From: Aquamicrobium sp. LC103
GTDB taxonomy: Bacteria > Pseudomonadota > Alphaproteobacteria > Rhizobiales > Rhizobiaceae
DNA length: 64,000 bases
Direction: 5' to 3'
Assembly (NCBI RefSeq): GCF_001014615.2
Contig: NZ_LBCQ02000012.1
Location: forward strand, 1-64,000
Under the pieces are notes generated by a model. That model had not been told where the DNA came from, searched no databases, and saw only the letters and a list, made by a program, of their open reading frames with translations. Shown here piece after piece: positions 35,822 to 44,455 of this stretch; positions within the stretch are counted from its first letter, which is position 1, and each line of letters starts with the position of its first letter. The position numbers were made by a program, and so were the translations under genes.

Positions 35822-36556
35822 ATGAGAGAGAGCGAAGCCGCAACCCATGGACGACGCGCGGTCGTCGAATTGCGCGAGAAGATATTGAGCGGCGAGCTGC
35901 AGGGCGGTGCGCGGCTGTTCGAGGTGGCGCTGGCGGAGGCCTTGAATATTTCCCGCACGCCGATCCGCGAGGCGATGTCCCGCCTCGCCGAGGAAGGGCT
36001 GCTCGATCGCCTGCCCAATGGCGGCTTCGTCGTGAGGCGTTTCGGCTTCGCCGACGTCATCGATTCCATCGAGCTGCGCGGCGTGCTGGAAGGAACGGCC
36101 GCCCGGCTCGCGGCCGAGCGCGGCGTTCCTCCTCAGGCGCTGGAACAGATCAGGCAAACCGCCTTACGGCTCGACGCCTGTTTCGGCGACCTGCCCGACG
36201 AGGTCGATTTCGATGCCTATTCCGATCTCAACGCGCGCTTCCATCACGAACTTGCCGGCCTGTCGGGAAGCGAGATCATCAGGCGCGAGGTGGAGCGGGC
36301 CAGCGCGCTTCCCTTCGCCTCGCCGTCGGCTTTCCTTCCTCACAGGGCAGACCTGGAGGCGTTCCGCCGCTCACTGCGCACCGCACAGGACCAGCACAAG
36401 GCGCTGATCGACGCGATCGAGGCGCGCGAGGGCAGCCGGGCAGAGGCGATCGCCCGCGAGCACGCCCGCGCGGCAAGACGCAATCTTGAATACATTTTCA
36501 CCCAGGATCCCGCCTCGATCGCGCATATCAAGGAGCTGGCGCTGGTGCAGGCCTGA
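35822..36556 (+). CDS. GntR-family regulator with FCD effector domain
   Basis: A 244-residue GntR/FadR-group regulator: winged HTH at about residues 8-75 (LAEALNISRTPIREAMSRLAEEG) and an all-helical FCD ligand domain with the usual acidic/histidine residues (DLNARFHHELAG; AREHARAARRNLEYIF). ATG at 35822 follows GGAAGGGGAA. It lies inside the aromatic operon, just upstream of the demethylase gene, whose promoter carries a perfect TGTATACA-centred palindrome, the normal operator type for this group. A ring-cleavage intermediate or the O-methylated aromatic is the probable ligand. Confidence 0.9.
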   Translation: MRESEAATHGRRAVVELREKILSGELQGGARLFEVALAEALNISRTPIREAMSRLAEEGLLDRLPNGGFVVRRFGFADVIDSIELRGVLEGTAARLAAERGVPPQALEQIRQTALRLDACFGDLPDEVDFDAYSDLNARFHHELAGLSGSEIIRREVERASALPFASPSAFLPHRADLEAFRRSLRTAQDQHKALIDAIEAREGSRAEAIAREHARAARRNLEYIFTQDPASIAHIKELALVQA

Positions 36557-36662
36557 ACCGAGGTCGGACCGGTTTTTCTCAGTCGTGCGGCCGATTCTCC
36601 GCGTTTTCCAAATTCTTCCGCGCCAGCCGAAATTGAGCTTGCATTCCCGCTTGCTATGGCAT

Positions 36663-36678
36663 TCGATGTATACATCGA
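36663..36678. promoter_or_regulatory. 16-base palindromic GntR operator upstream of the O-demethylase gene
   Basis: TCGATGTATACATCGA is a perfect palindrome, 27 bases before the demethylase start codon. Its centre TGTATACA is the classic core bound by FadR-group GntR regulators. It overlaps a possible -10 element (TATACA, 36671-36676), which would give repression by steric block. The adjacent GntR gene is the obvious binder. The GTATAC core recurs at 36789-36794 inside the gene and at 38379-38384 at the next start codon. Confidence 0.7.
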
Positions 36679-36704
36679 TAGGCGATTTCAAGGGAGGAGT
36701 TCGA

Positions 36705-38111
36705 ATGGCTAAATCGAGCCTGAGCCAGGTTTTGAAGGAAAGCGGCGACATTGTCGGTCTGCTCCGCAATTCCAAGATCGGTATGTATGTATACCCGGTC
36801 GTCGCGGCGGAGTTCGACAACTGGCGCTCCGAGCAGACTGCCTGGCGCGATTCCGCGGTGCTGTTCGACCAGTCGCACCATATGGACGAGCTGATCGTCG
36901 AAGGCCCGGACGCGGCGAGGTTCCTCGAAGGCCTGGCGATCAACAGCTTCGCCAATTTCGGGACGAACCGCGCGAAGCATTATGTTCCGGTGACGCCCGT
37001 GGGCCATGTCATCGGCGACATGATCATCTTCCGCGAGCGCGAGGACAAATTCGTGTTGGTCGGTCGCGCGCCGACCGCAAACTGGCTCGAATACAATGCT
37101 TCGCTCGGCAAGCACGACGTGAAGCTCACCCGCGATCCACGCTCTCCGTCGCGACCCGACGGCAGGAAGGTCGAGCGCATTCATTACCGCTTCCAGATCC
37201 AGGGGCCGGATGCTCCGAAGATATTCGAGAAGATCAATGGCGGCCCGATCCCCGACATCAAGTTCTTTCATGTCGACTGGATAAATGTCGGCGGCAGGAA
37301 GGTGCGGGCACTGCGCCACGGGATGGCGGGCGCTCCTGGCCTGGAAGTCTGGGGACCCTATGCCGAAAAGGACGAGGTGCGCGACACGATCCTCCAGGCG
37401 GCCCGGGACATCGGAGTCGACCTTCGGCAGGTCGGCAGCCGCGCCTATTCGACCAACACGCTTGAATCCGGCTGGATACCCTCTCCACTGCCCGGCATCT
37501 ATACGGGTGAGGAACTGCAGGGCTATCGCGATTGGCTTCCCGCCGATGGTTACGAGGCGACCGGCTCGATCGGCGGCAGCCTGGTTTCGAGCAATATCGA
37601 GGACTACTACGTCACCCCCTACGAGCTCGGCTACGGCATCTATGTGAAGTTCGACCATGACTTCGTCGGGCGCGCCGCGCTGGAGAAGATGAAGGAAAAA
37701 CCACACCGCAAGAAGGTGACCTTCGAGTGGAATGCCGAGGATGTCCTGAAAGTGATCGCCTCCGCCTTCGATCCGGGCGCGGAAAACTACAAATGGATCG
37801 ACTTTCCGCAGCCGAACTATGCCTCGTCGAGCGCCGACAGGGTAATGAAGAATGGCAAGGTGGTCGGCATGTCGATGTTCAACGGCTACAGCTTCAACGA
37901 GCGCTGCATGCTGTCGCTGGGCGTGGTCGACCCGGATATCAAAGAAGGTGACGTGCTGACGCTGGTCTGGGGTGAGCCCGACGGCGGCTCCGGCAAAACC
38001 TCGATCGAGCCGCACAGGCAGGCAGAGATTCGTGTGCGTGTCTCGCCGACACCTTATGCGCGCGAGGCTCGCGAGAACTACGCCGACAGCTGGCGCACCA
38101 GGAAGGACTGA
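36705..38111 (+). CDS. ligM: Tetrahydrofolate-dependent aromatic O-demethylase, LigM type
   Basis: A 468-residue GcvT (aminomethyltransferase)-fold protein, close in length to Sphingobium LigM, which moves the methyl group of vanillate or 3-O-methylgallate to tetrahydrofolate. The folate-binding GcvT body spans most of the chain, with a barrel-like C-terminal part from about residue 370. It lacks the features of glycine-cleavage T-protein. AAGGGAGGAGTTCGA gives a strong ribosome site for ATG 36705. Placement beside ring-cleavage genes supports O-demethylation of a lignin-type acid feeding the dioxygenase. No folate-recycling genes (metF, purU) are nearby. Confidence 0.8.
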   Translation: MAKSSLSQVLKESGDIVGLLRNSKIGMYVYPVVAAEFDNWRSEQTAWRDSAVLFDQSHHMDELIVEGPDAARFLEGLAINSFANFGTNRAKHYVPVTPVGHVIGDMIIFREREDKFVLVGRAPTANWLEYNASLGKHDVKLTRDPRSPSRPDGRKVERIHYRFQIQGPDAPKIFEKINGGPIPDIKFFHVDWINVGGRKVRALRHGMAGAPGLEVWGPYAEKDEVRDTILQAARDIGVDLRQVGSRAYSTNTLESGWIPSPLPGIYTGEELQGYRDWLPADGYEATGSIGGSLVSSNIEDYYVTPYELGYGIYVKFDHDFVGRAALEKMKEKPHRKKVTFEWNAEDVLKVIASAFDPGAENYKWIDFPQPNYASSSADRVMKNGKVVGMSMFNGYSFNERCMLSLGVVDPDIKEGDVLTLVWGEPDGGSGKTSIEPHRQAEIRVRVSPTPYAREARENYADSWRTRKD

Positions 38112-38124
38112 CGCTCGGCCGAGG

Positions 38125-38150
38125 AGGCGGCGCCCGCTGAGGCGCCGTCT
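38125..38150 (+). terminator. Hairpin after the O-demethylase gene
   Basis: AGGCGGCGCC (38125-38134) pairs with GGCGCCGTCT (38141-38150), one G-U pair, six-base loop, 13 bases past the stop. There is no T-run. It probably ends or weakens the transcript before the binding-protein gene. Confidence 0.5.
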
Positions 38151-38384
38151 CGAACGGTTGGCGTCGCGCCGGAAGGTCTGCCGGAAACGAACGTCATTCC
38201 GCTTGAAGTATCAGCAAAGGAGGAAATGAGTTCTGCTTGTGAGCAGGCAGCATGCGTGCATACATTAGCATCGGTGAAAGTTGCATTTCAGGGGACGTAC
38301 AAGCCGGAGAAATCAATAAGATCACCTGTTTCGGCAAGGCTCCTTAAATCCGAATTCAGCTTACGCAACAAGGGAGGAGTATAC

Positions 38385-39554
38385 ATGATTACCAGAAGAT
38401 TGTTCATGGCCGGCACGATATTGTCGACGCTGGCGGCTGTCCCCGCCTACGCGCAGGAGGCGGTCAAGATCGGCCTGATCCTGCCGATGACCGGGCCTTT
38501 CGCCTCGACCGGTCGCCAGGTGGAGGCGGGCGCGCGCGCCTATATCGCGCTTCATGGCGACGAGGTCGCCGGCAAGAAGATCGAGCTCGTCCTGCGCGAC
38601 GACGCCGGCGTTGCCGATCAGACCCGCCGCATCGCGCAGGAGCTCGTCGTCAATGACGGGGTACGGATGTTCGCGGGCTTCGGCCTCACACCGCTCGCGA
38701 TCTCGGTCGCGCCGGTCCTCAATCAGGCCAAGATTCCCGCGCTGATCACCTCGGCCACCACCTCGTCGATCATGCAGCAGTCGGACTATTTCGTGCGTGC
38801 CAGCATGGCGGGTCCGCAATCGGCCGTTCCGGTGGCGACCTGGGCGGTGGAGAACGGCCTCAAGCGTGTCGTGACCCTGGTAACGGATTACGGGCCCGGC
38901 ATCGACATCGAGAAAGGCTTCACCGACCAGTTCCTGGCGGAGGGGGGTGAAATCGTGGAGGCGATCCGGGTCCCGCTGCAGAACCCCGATTTCGCGCCTT
39001 TCCTTCAGCGTGTGCGCGACGCCAAGCCCGACGCGATCTTCGTCTTCGTGCCCTCGGGCGTCGGCTCGCTGTTCATGAAGCAGTTTGCCGATCGTGGACT
39101 TGCCGAAGCGGGCATCAAGCTGATCGCGACCGGCGACGTTACCGACGACGACCTCTTGAACGGCATCGGCCAGCCGGCGCTCGGCGTGATCACCGGGCAT
39201 TTCTATTCCGCCAACCATGACAGTCCGGAAAACAAGGCCTTCGTAGAGGAGGTGCGCAAGGCCAACAACAACATGCGGCCGAACTTCATGTCGGTGGGCG
39301 GCTACGATGCCATGCACCTGGCCTATGCGGCGCTCGAGGCCACCGGCGGCGACACCGACGGCACCAAGCTGGTCGAGGCGATGAAGGGCATGGAGTGGGT
39401 CAGCCCGCGCGGGCCGATGTCGATCGACCCTGCGACCCGCGACGTGGTCCAGGACATCTATATCCGCGAGGTCAAGGAAGTGGACGGCGAGCTCTACAAT
39501 GTCGAATTCGCCACCTACGAGAAGGTCCGCGACCCGAACGCGAAGGCTGAGTGA
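38385..39554 (+). CDS. Branched-chain-type (HAAT) ABC substrate-binding protein
   Basis: A 389-residue Leu/Ile/Val-type periplasmic binding protein. Residues 1-24 are a signal peptide (ITRRLFMAGTILSTLAAVPAYA); then comes the family opening VKIGLILPMTGPFASTGRQ and the segment LVLRDDAGVADQTRRIAQEL. Such proteins often bind aromatic acids, which fits the operon. No LivHMGF-type permease or ATPase is present in the window, so it is an orphan or works with a distant transporter. ATG at 38385 follows AAGGGAGGAGTATAC, and the GTATAC core lies between ribosome site and start. An in-frame ATG at 38226 with a perfect AAAGGAGGAA upstream would add 53 residues ahead of the signal peptide. Confidence 0.88.
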   Translation: MITRRLFMAGTILSTLAAVPAYAQEAVKIGLILPMTGPFASTGRQVEAGARAYIALHGDEVAGKKIELVLRDDAGVADQTRRIAQELVVNDGVRMFAGFGLTPLAISVAPVLNQAKIPALITSATTSSIMQQSDYFVRASMAGPQSAVPVATWAVENGLKRVVTLVTDYGPGIDIEKGFTDQFLAEGGEIVEAIRVPLQNPDFAPFLQRVRDAKPDAIFVFVPSGVGSLFMKQFADRGLAEAGIKLIATGDVTDDDLLNGIGQPALGVITGHFYSANHDSPENKAFVEEVRKANNNMRPNFMSVGGYDAMHLAYAALEATGGDTDGTKLVEAMKGMEWVSPRGPMSIDPATRDVVQDIYIREVKEVDGELYNVEFATYEKVRDPNAKAE

Positions 39555-39591
39555 AACCCGTTCGACCGCTTCACCGCGCAAGCGCATTTTT

Positions 39592-39621
39592 GAAGGGCCC
39601 GGCGTTTCCGCCGGGCCCTTC
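39592..39621. terminator. Bidirectional terminator between convergent genes
   Basis: GAAGGGCCCGGCG (39592-39604) and CGCCGGGCCCTTC (39609-39621) make a perfect 13-base-pair stem with a TTTC loop, in the 87-base gap between two convergent binding-protein genes. It is the longest perfect stem seen in the window. T-runs are weak on both strands, but the stem and position support termination from either side. Confidence 0.75.
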
Positions 39622-39641
39622 CGCCTTGGGAGGCGCTATCC

Positions 39642-40661
39642 TCAGGGATAGATTTCCTTCGCAAGATCCATCATCGGCCCGTATTCGTCGAGCTCCCGCG
39701 TGCCGAGAAGCTTGGCGGTGGCGAATGCACGCGACTGCTCATCGAGCCTGTCCGCGACGCCTTCGACCACCGGGACCATCCACGCCTTTGCGTAGGTCTC
39801 CTGCTGCTCGACATCGAGGAAGTGGTTGATGAACAGGCGCGCGGCGTTCGGATGCGGCGCGTTCTTCATGATCGCGAAATGGATGGAGACGTAGGGCACG
39901 CCTTCCTCCGGAATCACCACCTTGATCGGCAGGCCCTGGAGATCGTTGGCAAAGGCGAACATCTGCGGAATGTAGAGAGGATATTCGCCCCGGGCCACGC
40001 GGCGGGCGTCGTTACGCAGGTCGCGGCTGAAGACCGGCTTCTGCGCGGCGAGCTTGTCGCTGAACTCGCGGCCGAAGGTCTTGTGCAACACGACGAACAT
40101 CGTTCCGCCGGAACCGAGCGGGCGCATGTCGTCGGAAAGGATCTTGCCCTGCCATTTCGGATCGGCGAGGTCCTGCCAGCCCTTCGGCTCGTCCTCGGGC
40201 TTCACGAGGCTGGTGTTGACGAGGATGCCGTAGGCCTGGAGAAAACCGGGAATGTGCTTGTCCGTCATCTCCTTCTTCATCTCCTCGCGGAGATTGGCTG
40301 CGTTGGGGATGCCGCCATGTTCCTGAACTTCGATCCCTTGCTGCATGCCGGTCTCGATCGAATTGGCCGAATGCATCTGGATATCGGCGATGTAGCGTCC
40401 GGCCGCCTGTTCGGAACGAAGACGCTCGGTGAGTTCGCTGGCGCGCACGTCGAGCGACTCGACCTTGATGCCGTATTTCTTCTGGAAGGATTCGACCACG
40501 GCGACGAAATTCGGCGCGCCGAGTTGCGAATTGTAGACGGTGACGGTGCCTTCCTTCTTGGCGGCCTCAACCACCTTTTCCCATTCAGCATCCTGCGCAA
40601 GCGCAGGCGAGGCCAGCATCGTGCAAAGCACGAATGCGGCCAGTTTTCCGATAAGCGACAT
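39642..40661 (-). CDS. Periplasmic binding protein, Fe(III)/AfuA type (paralogue 1)
   Basis: A 339-residue family 1 binding protein with a Sec signal (residues 1-22, cleavage after SPALA). It is clearly homologous to the plus-strand protein at 50177: both begin EWEKVVEAAKKEG or DWEKVIEAGKKEG and share EQAAGRY, the ILVNTSLV/MLVNTRLV region, VIPEEGVPYV and KNAPHPNAA. It is the last gene of the amidohydrolase/Rieske operon, 35 bases after the Rieske gene, with no permease of its own. GGGAGGAAAATA precedes ATG 40661. It probably shares the permease/ATPase at 51308-54251 and binds an organic acid rather than iron. Confidence 0.88.
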   Translation of the reverse strand: MSLIGKLAAFVLCTMLASPALAQDAEWEKVVEAAKKEGTVTVYNSQLGAPNFVAVVESFQKKYGIKVESLDVRASELTERLRSEQAAGRYIADIQMHSANSIETGMQQGIEVQEHGGIPNAANLREEMKKEMTDKHIPGFLQAYGILVNTSLVKPEDEPKGWQDLADPKWQGKILSDDMRPLGSGGTMFVVLHKTFGREFSDKLAAQKPVFSRDLRNDARRVARGEYPLYIPQMFAFANDLQGLPIKVVIPEEGVPYVSIHFAIMKNAPHPNAARLFINHFLDVEQQETYAKAWMVPVVEGVADRLDEQSRAFATAKLLGTRELDEYGPMMDLAKEIYP

Positions 40662-40696
40662 TATTTTCCTCCCGATTATGTTCGCTTGAGCCAAGT

Positions 40697-41110
40697 TCAA
40701 ATCTCCACGACCACGTAATCCTCGTCGATCGAGACCTGAAAGATTTCGGCCTGGTACGGACCCTCCACGACGGTGCCGCCATTGGCGACGGACACGTCGA
40801 AGCTCTTGACGCGCGTGCGGGCCGGATCGCACCAGGACTTGCCGGTGCGGATGTCGAATTCCCAGCCGTGCCATGGGCAGCGGACGAGTTCGCCGTGCCG
40901 CGTCATCCGGTACTGGCCGGGCTCGTCGGATTCGGCGAGCCCGACGAGCTGGCCCTTGCACAGATCCGCGCCTTCATGCGGACAGCGATTGGCGATGGCG
41001 AAGAACTCGCCCTTGACGTTGAAGAGCGCGATGTCGCGGCCTGCGACCTTCACCAGCTTGGATTTGCCGATGTCGACTTCGTCGACCCTCGCTACCACGT
41101 GACGACCCAT
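40697..41110 (-). CDS. Rieske [2Fe-2S] ferredoxin-type protein
   Basis: A 137-residue small Rieske protein with the cluster motifs Cys43-Pro-His45 and Cys78-x2-His81 (CPHEGAD; CPWHGWEF). It resembles NirD-like or oxygenase ferredoxins. There is no signal peptide. It starts two bases after the first amidohydrolase of the operon and precedes the binding-protein gene. No terminal oxygenase or ferredoxin reductase is encoded nearby, unless the divergent FAD oxidoreductase at 46943 is its redox partner. A cluster-based redox role in the amidohydrolase pathway is inferred. Confidence 0.87.
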   Translation of the reverse strand: MGRHVVARVDEVDIGKSKLVKVAGRDIALFNVKGEFFAIANRCPHEGADLCKGQLVGLAESDEPGQYRMTRHGELVRCPWHGWEFDIRTGKSWCDPARTRVKSFDVSVANGGTVVEGPYQAEIFQVSIDEDYVVVEI

Positions 41111-41112
41111 GT

Positions 41113-42219
41113 TCAGCTCAATCCATAAAAGTTTGCAGCGTTTCCGGCGAAGATTCCGGCCTTTTCCTCGGGTGTCAGCGGCACCTTGAAGGCGTAGCGG
41201 GGATCATCGAAATCCCAATGCGGGTAGTCGGTCGAAAACATCAGCCGGTCCGTTCCCATCCATTTCAGCGTGTCGATCAGGTTGCGCGCCGGGTTAGGCT
41301 CTTCCATCGGCTGGGTCGTGAACCAGATGTTCGTGCGCAGATATTCGGATGGCGGACGCCTGACATGCGGAACCTCGTCGCGCATGGTCTTCCACGCCTT
41401 GTCCATCCGCCAGCCGAAGGCCGGCACCCAGGAGAAGCCGCCTTCTACGAAGGAGACCTTGAGATCGGGAAAATCTTCGAACACGCCCTCGAAGATCAGG
41501 CTGGCAATCACCGCCTGCATCGTCTGCACCTGGGAGTGATGCTCCTCTATGTAGTAGGAGGGCCAGCCGGCGCCGGTCGCGGGATGTCCCCCGACGCCGC
41601 CGACATGCATGGCGATCGGCAGGCGGTGGCGCACGGCGGCTTCGAGGATAGGCCGGTAGCGCCGCTTGCCGAGCGGCTCTATCGATCGGGGGGGCAGCAA
41701 TATCTGGACGAAGCGCCTGTCTTCTGCTCGCCTGTCGATTTCGACGACCGCGCTTTCGGGATCTTCCTGGGTGGCGATGATCGAGCCGCGCAGGCGCGGT
41801 TCCGGTTCGAGGAATTTGTCGACCTGCCAGTCGTTCAGCGCGGTGGCGAGGGCGATCGCATAGTCGGGATGGCGCTGGCCGCTGGCATTGCCGCGCAACG
41901 GCACCAGCACGCCGATGTCGATGCCGAGCCCGTCGAGATGCTGCTCGCGCATGAATGGCAGGTCCGAGCCGGGCGGACCGCCATTGGGCGGCCAGGAATC
42001 GACGCGCGAAACTTCCGGCACCATGCGCGGATGCGAGAGCGTCTCGGCAAGCCCCTGGCGGATATGGCCGCCATAGGTCGCCGCATGGTCGCGCCAGCGC
42101 TTCGACAGGAAGGGATGCAACTCGGCGGGCGACTTCATGGTCGGGTGAATGTCGCAGTCGATGAGGTTGAAACGGGTTCCCGCTTCGGACGCGGGCGAAA
42201 GCACTGTCGATTCCGTCAT
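41113..42219 (-). CDS. ACMSD-type amidohydrolase, group A (copy 1)
   Basis: A 368-residue amidohydrolase_2 protein. Metal-site residues are Asp23 and His25 in IDCDIHP, His205 in PIAMHVGG and Asp331 in FSTDYPHWDF. Relatives include ACMSD and aromatic-acid decarboxylases and some C-C or lactone hydrolases. It is much closer to the gene at 43352 than to its direct neighbours; a 30-residue C-terminal stretch around MGTDRLMFSTDYPHWDFDD is nearly identical. Its ATG overlaps the upstream stop (ATGA). Part of the A-B-A-B tandem array. Confidence 0.87.
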   Translation of the reverse strand: MTESTVLSPASEAGTRFNLIDCDIHPTMKSPAELHPFLSKRWRDHAATYGGHIRQGLAETLSHPRMVPEVSRVDSWPPNGGPPGSDLPFMREQHLDGLGIDIGVLVPLRGNASGQRHPDYAIALATALNDWQVDKFLEPEPRLRGSIIATQEDPESAVVEIDRRAEDRRFVQILLPPRSIEPLGKRRYRPILEAAVRHRLPIAMHVGGVGGHPATGAGWPSYYIEEHHSQVQTMQAVIASLIFEGVFEDFPDLKVSFVEGGFSWVPAFGWRMDKAWKTMRDEVPHVRRPPSEYLRTNIWFTTQPMEEPNPARNLIDTLKWMGTDRLMFSTDYPHWDFDDPRYAFKVPLTPEEKAGIFAGNAANFYGLS

Positions 42220-43337
42220 CGTGCGGCCTCCGTGGAAAGATCCGCGGCAATCCGCGGATAGGTGGCGAGGGGATTGTCGATCAGGATCTTCTTCGCCAGC
42301 GTCTCGCCGAAAGCCGCCGAGAGGGCGGCCGTGCCTTCGAAGTGCCAGTGCGGATAATCGGTCGAGAACAAAAGGATATCGTCGCAGGCGATGTGGTCGA
42401 GCGTGCGAGCAAGCGCGTCCGGCTCTGGTGGCGCCTCGACCGGCTGGAGCGTGAACCGCACATGTCTCTTGACGATGTCGCTCGGCGGTTCCTTCACCCA
42501 GGGGGTCTCGGCCCGCACGCCGCGCCAGGTCTTGTCCGCGCGCCAGAAGAAGGAGGGCAGCCAGGTGAAGCCAGCTTCGGCGAAGACGATTTTCAAATCC
42601 GGAATCTTGGCGAAGACGCCTTCCGAAACCAGGCTGAGAAGCTGGCTCTCGAAGATCGCGGCCTGCGCGACATGGGCCTCGACGAAGTAGCTCGGCCAGC
42701 CGGTCGCGGTCGGCGCGTGCCGCGCGCTGCCGCCGGCATGGACGCAGACCGGCAAGCCGTGCCTCGCCGCGGCTTCATAGATCGGCCAGTAGCGTCGCCG
42801 GCCCAGCGGCTCGTCATTCTGCGCGAGGATGAGCACCTGGACGAAGCGCCTGTCGCCGGCGCGCCGTTCGATCTCCGCTATCGCAAGCTCCGTATTCTGG
42901 GCGGAGATCATGATCGAGCCGCGCAGGCGAGGCTCCTTATCGAGCCATTCGCGGGCGAGCCACTCGTTGACCGCGCCGCAAAGGGCGGCGGCCATGTCGT
43001 CGGAGTGCATGATCATCGCACCGTGCAGCGGGTTGCAGATGGCGATGCGCGTGCCGAACGGGTCCAGCGCCTGCGCGCGGACGGTCTCGAGCATCGCGCC
43101 GGCGGGGGTGCCCTCCACGCGCCAGTCGGGCCTCGCATTGATCGGTGCCCGCGGCGGCGAGGCGGTCATGGCAAGGCTAAGCCGATCGACGCCGCGCATG
43201 ACGAAGGTCTCGCGCCAGTATTCGTCGAGATACGCAAGCAGTGCCGCCGTTGGCGGAGGCGCGGGATGGACGTCGCAGTCGATCCCACCCAGGGTGGAAA
43301 GGGCCGGCGTTTCCAGTGATCTGACGATTTCATTCAT
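42216..43337 (-). CDS. ACMSD-type amidohydrolase, group B (copy 1)
   Basis: A 373-residue amidohydrolase_2 protein with GIDCDVHPAPP, an internal VCVHAGGSARH and the terminal LLFSTDYPHWHFEG. It belongs with the gene at 44452 (shared VHPxxPxxxxLxxYLDxYWRE near the N-terminus), not with group A. ATG at 43337 lies 14 bases after the upstream stop; GGAG precedes it. Its stop overlaps the group A gene by four bases. The pairing suggests that A and B polypeptides form one complex; no direct evidence is available. Confidence 0.86.
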   Translation of the reverse strand: MNEIVRSLETPALSTLGGIDCDVHPAPPPTAALLAYLDEYWRETFVMRGVDRLSLAMTASPPRAPINARPDWRVEGTPAGAMLETVRAQALDPFGTRIAICNPLHGAMIMHSDDMAAALCGAVNEWLAREWLDKEPRLRGSIMISAQNTELAIAEIERRAGDRRFVQVLILAQNDEPLGRRRYWPIYEAAARHGLPVCVHAGGSARHAPTATGWPSYFVEAHVAQAAIFESQLLSLVSEGVFAKIPDLKIVFAEAGFTWLPSFFWRADKTWRGVRAETPWVKEPPSDIVKRHVRFTLQPVEAPPEPDALARTLDHIACDDILLFSTDYPHWHFEGTAALSAAFGETLAKKILIDNPLATYPRIAADLSTEAAR

Positions 43338-43351
43338 GGGCAAGGCTCCGA

Positions 43352-44455
43352 TCAGGCCAGGCGGTAGACCTGCCTGGCGTTGTCGCGGAAGATCGCCGCA
43401 CGCTCGGCCGGCGTCAGCGGCACCTTGAAGGCGTAGCGGGGATCGTCGAAATCCCAGTGCGGGTAATCGGTCGAGAACATCAGCCGGTCGGTGCCCATCC
43501 ATCGCAAGGTGTCGAGCAGGTGACGGTTGTTTTCGGGCTCCTCGATGGGCTGCGTGGTGAACCAGACGTTCTCACGGATGTACTCTGAAGGCGGCCGCTT
43601 GACGTGCGGCACTTCCGAGCGCATCCGCCGCCACTCCCGGTCGAGCCGCCAGGCAAGCGGCGCGGCCCAGGCGAACCCGCCCTCGACCACCACCAGCTTC
43701 AGCTTCGGAAAGCGCTCGAACACGCCCTCGAAGACCATGCTCGTCAGCACCGTCTGCAGGGAATGGGCAAAGGCGTAGTGCTCCTCGATGTAGAAGGAGA
43801 ACCAGCCGGTGCCGCTGTTGGTGTGCACGCCGGCCGCGGCCGAATGCATGCCGACCGGTAGGCCATGGTGCTCCGCCGCTTCGTAGATCGGCCAATAGCG
43901 CCGCCGCCCGGCGGGTTCGATGGTGCGCGGCGGAATGGCGATCTGCACGAAGCTCTTGTCGGCGGCCCGGGCCTCGATCTCGGCGAGAGCGGCGGTCGTA
44001 TCTTCCTGCGTCACGCAGATCGAGCCCTTGAGGCGGGGCTCCGGGCCGGTCCATTTGTCGATCTGCCAATCGTTGATCGCCGTGCACATCGCCGCGCCCA
44101 GCTCCTGGTTCAAGGTGGAGCTGCCGGCGGCGAGCGGCTGCAGGATTCCGTATTCGATATCGAGCGGATCAAGCAATTGCTCGCGCATGAAGGCGAGGTC
44201 GGACGCCGGCGGGCCGCCCGAAGGCGGCCAGGCGTCGCGGCGCATGCCGCCGCCCGGCGTCATGCGCGGATAGGGCAGGGTGCCGACCAGCGGGTTGGCG
44301 CTGCGCGTGCCATAGTCCTTGACATGGCTGCGCCAGCGCTGCGGCAGGAAGCCGAGCAGTTCGTCGGGCGTGCTGACCGCCGGATGGATGTCGCAATCGA
44401 CTATGCCTAGCTTCGTCTCCTGCGCGGTCTCTCTTTCCAGAACGGCGTCGCTCAT
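43352..44455 (-). CDS. ACMSD-type amidohydrolase, group A (copy 2)
   Basis: A 367-residue amidohydrolase_2 protein with GIVDCDIHPAVSTPDELLGF, PVGMHSAAAG and MFSTDYPHWDFDD. It is the second group A member of the tandem array. GGAGG precedes ATG 44455, which overlaps the upstream stop as ATGA. Compared with copy 1 the residue after the central His differs (MHSAAAG against MHVGGVG), so substrate preference may have diverged while the metal site is kept. Confidence 0.87.
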   Translation of the reverse strand: MSDAVLERETAQETKLGIVDCDIHPAVSTPDELLGFLPQRWRSHVKDYGTRSANPLVGTLPYPRMTPGGGMRRDAWPPSGGPPASDLAFMREQLLDPLDIEYGILQPLAAGSSTLNQELGAAMCTAINDWQIDKWTGPEPRLKGSICVTQEDTTAALAEIEARAADKSFVQIAIPPRTIEPAGRRRYWPIYEAAEHHGLPVGMHSAAAGVHTNSGTGWFSFYIEEHYAFAHSLQTVLTSMVFEGVFERFPKLKLVVVEGGFAWAAPLAWRLDREWRRMRSEVPHVKRPPSEYIRENVWFTTQPIEEPENNRHLLDTLRWMGTDRLMFSTDYPHWDFDDPRYAFKVPLTPAERAAIFRDNARQVYRLA

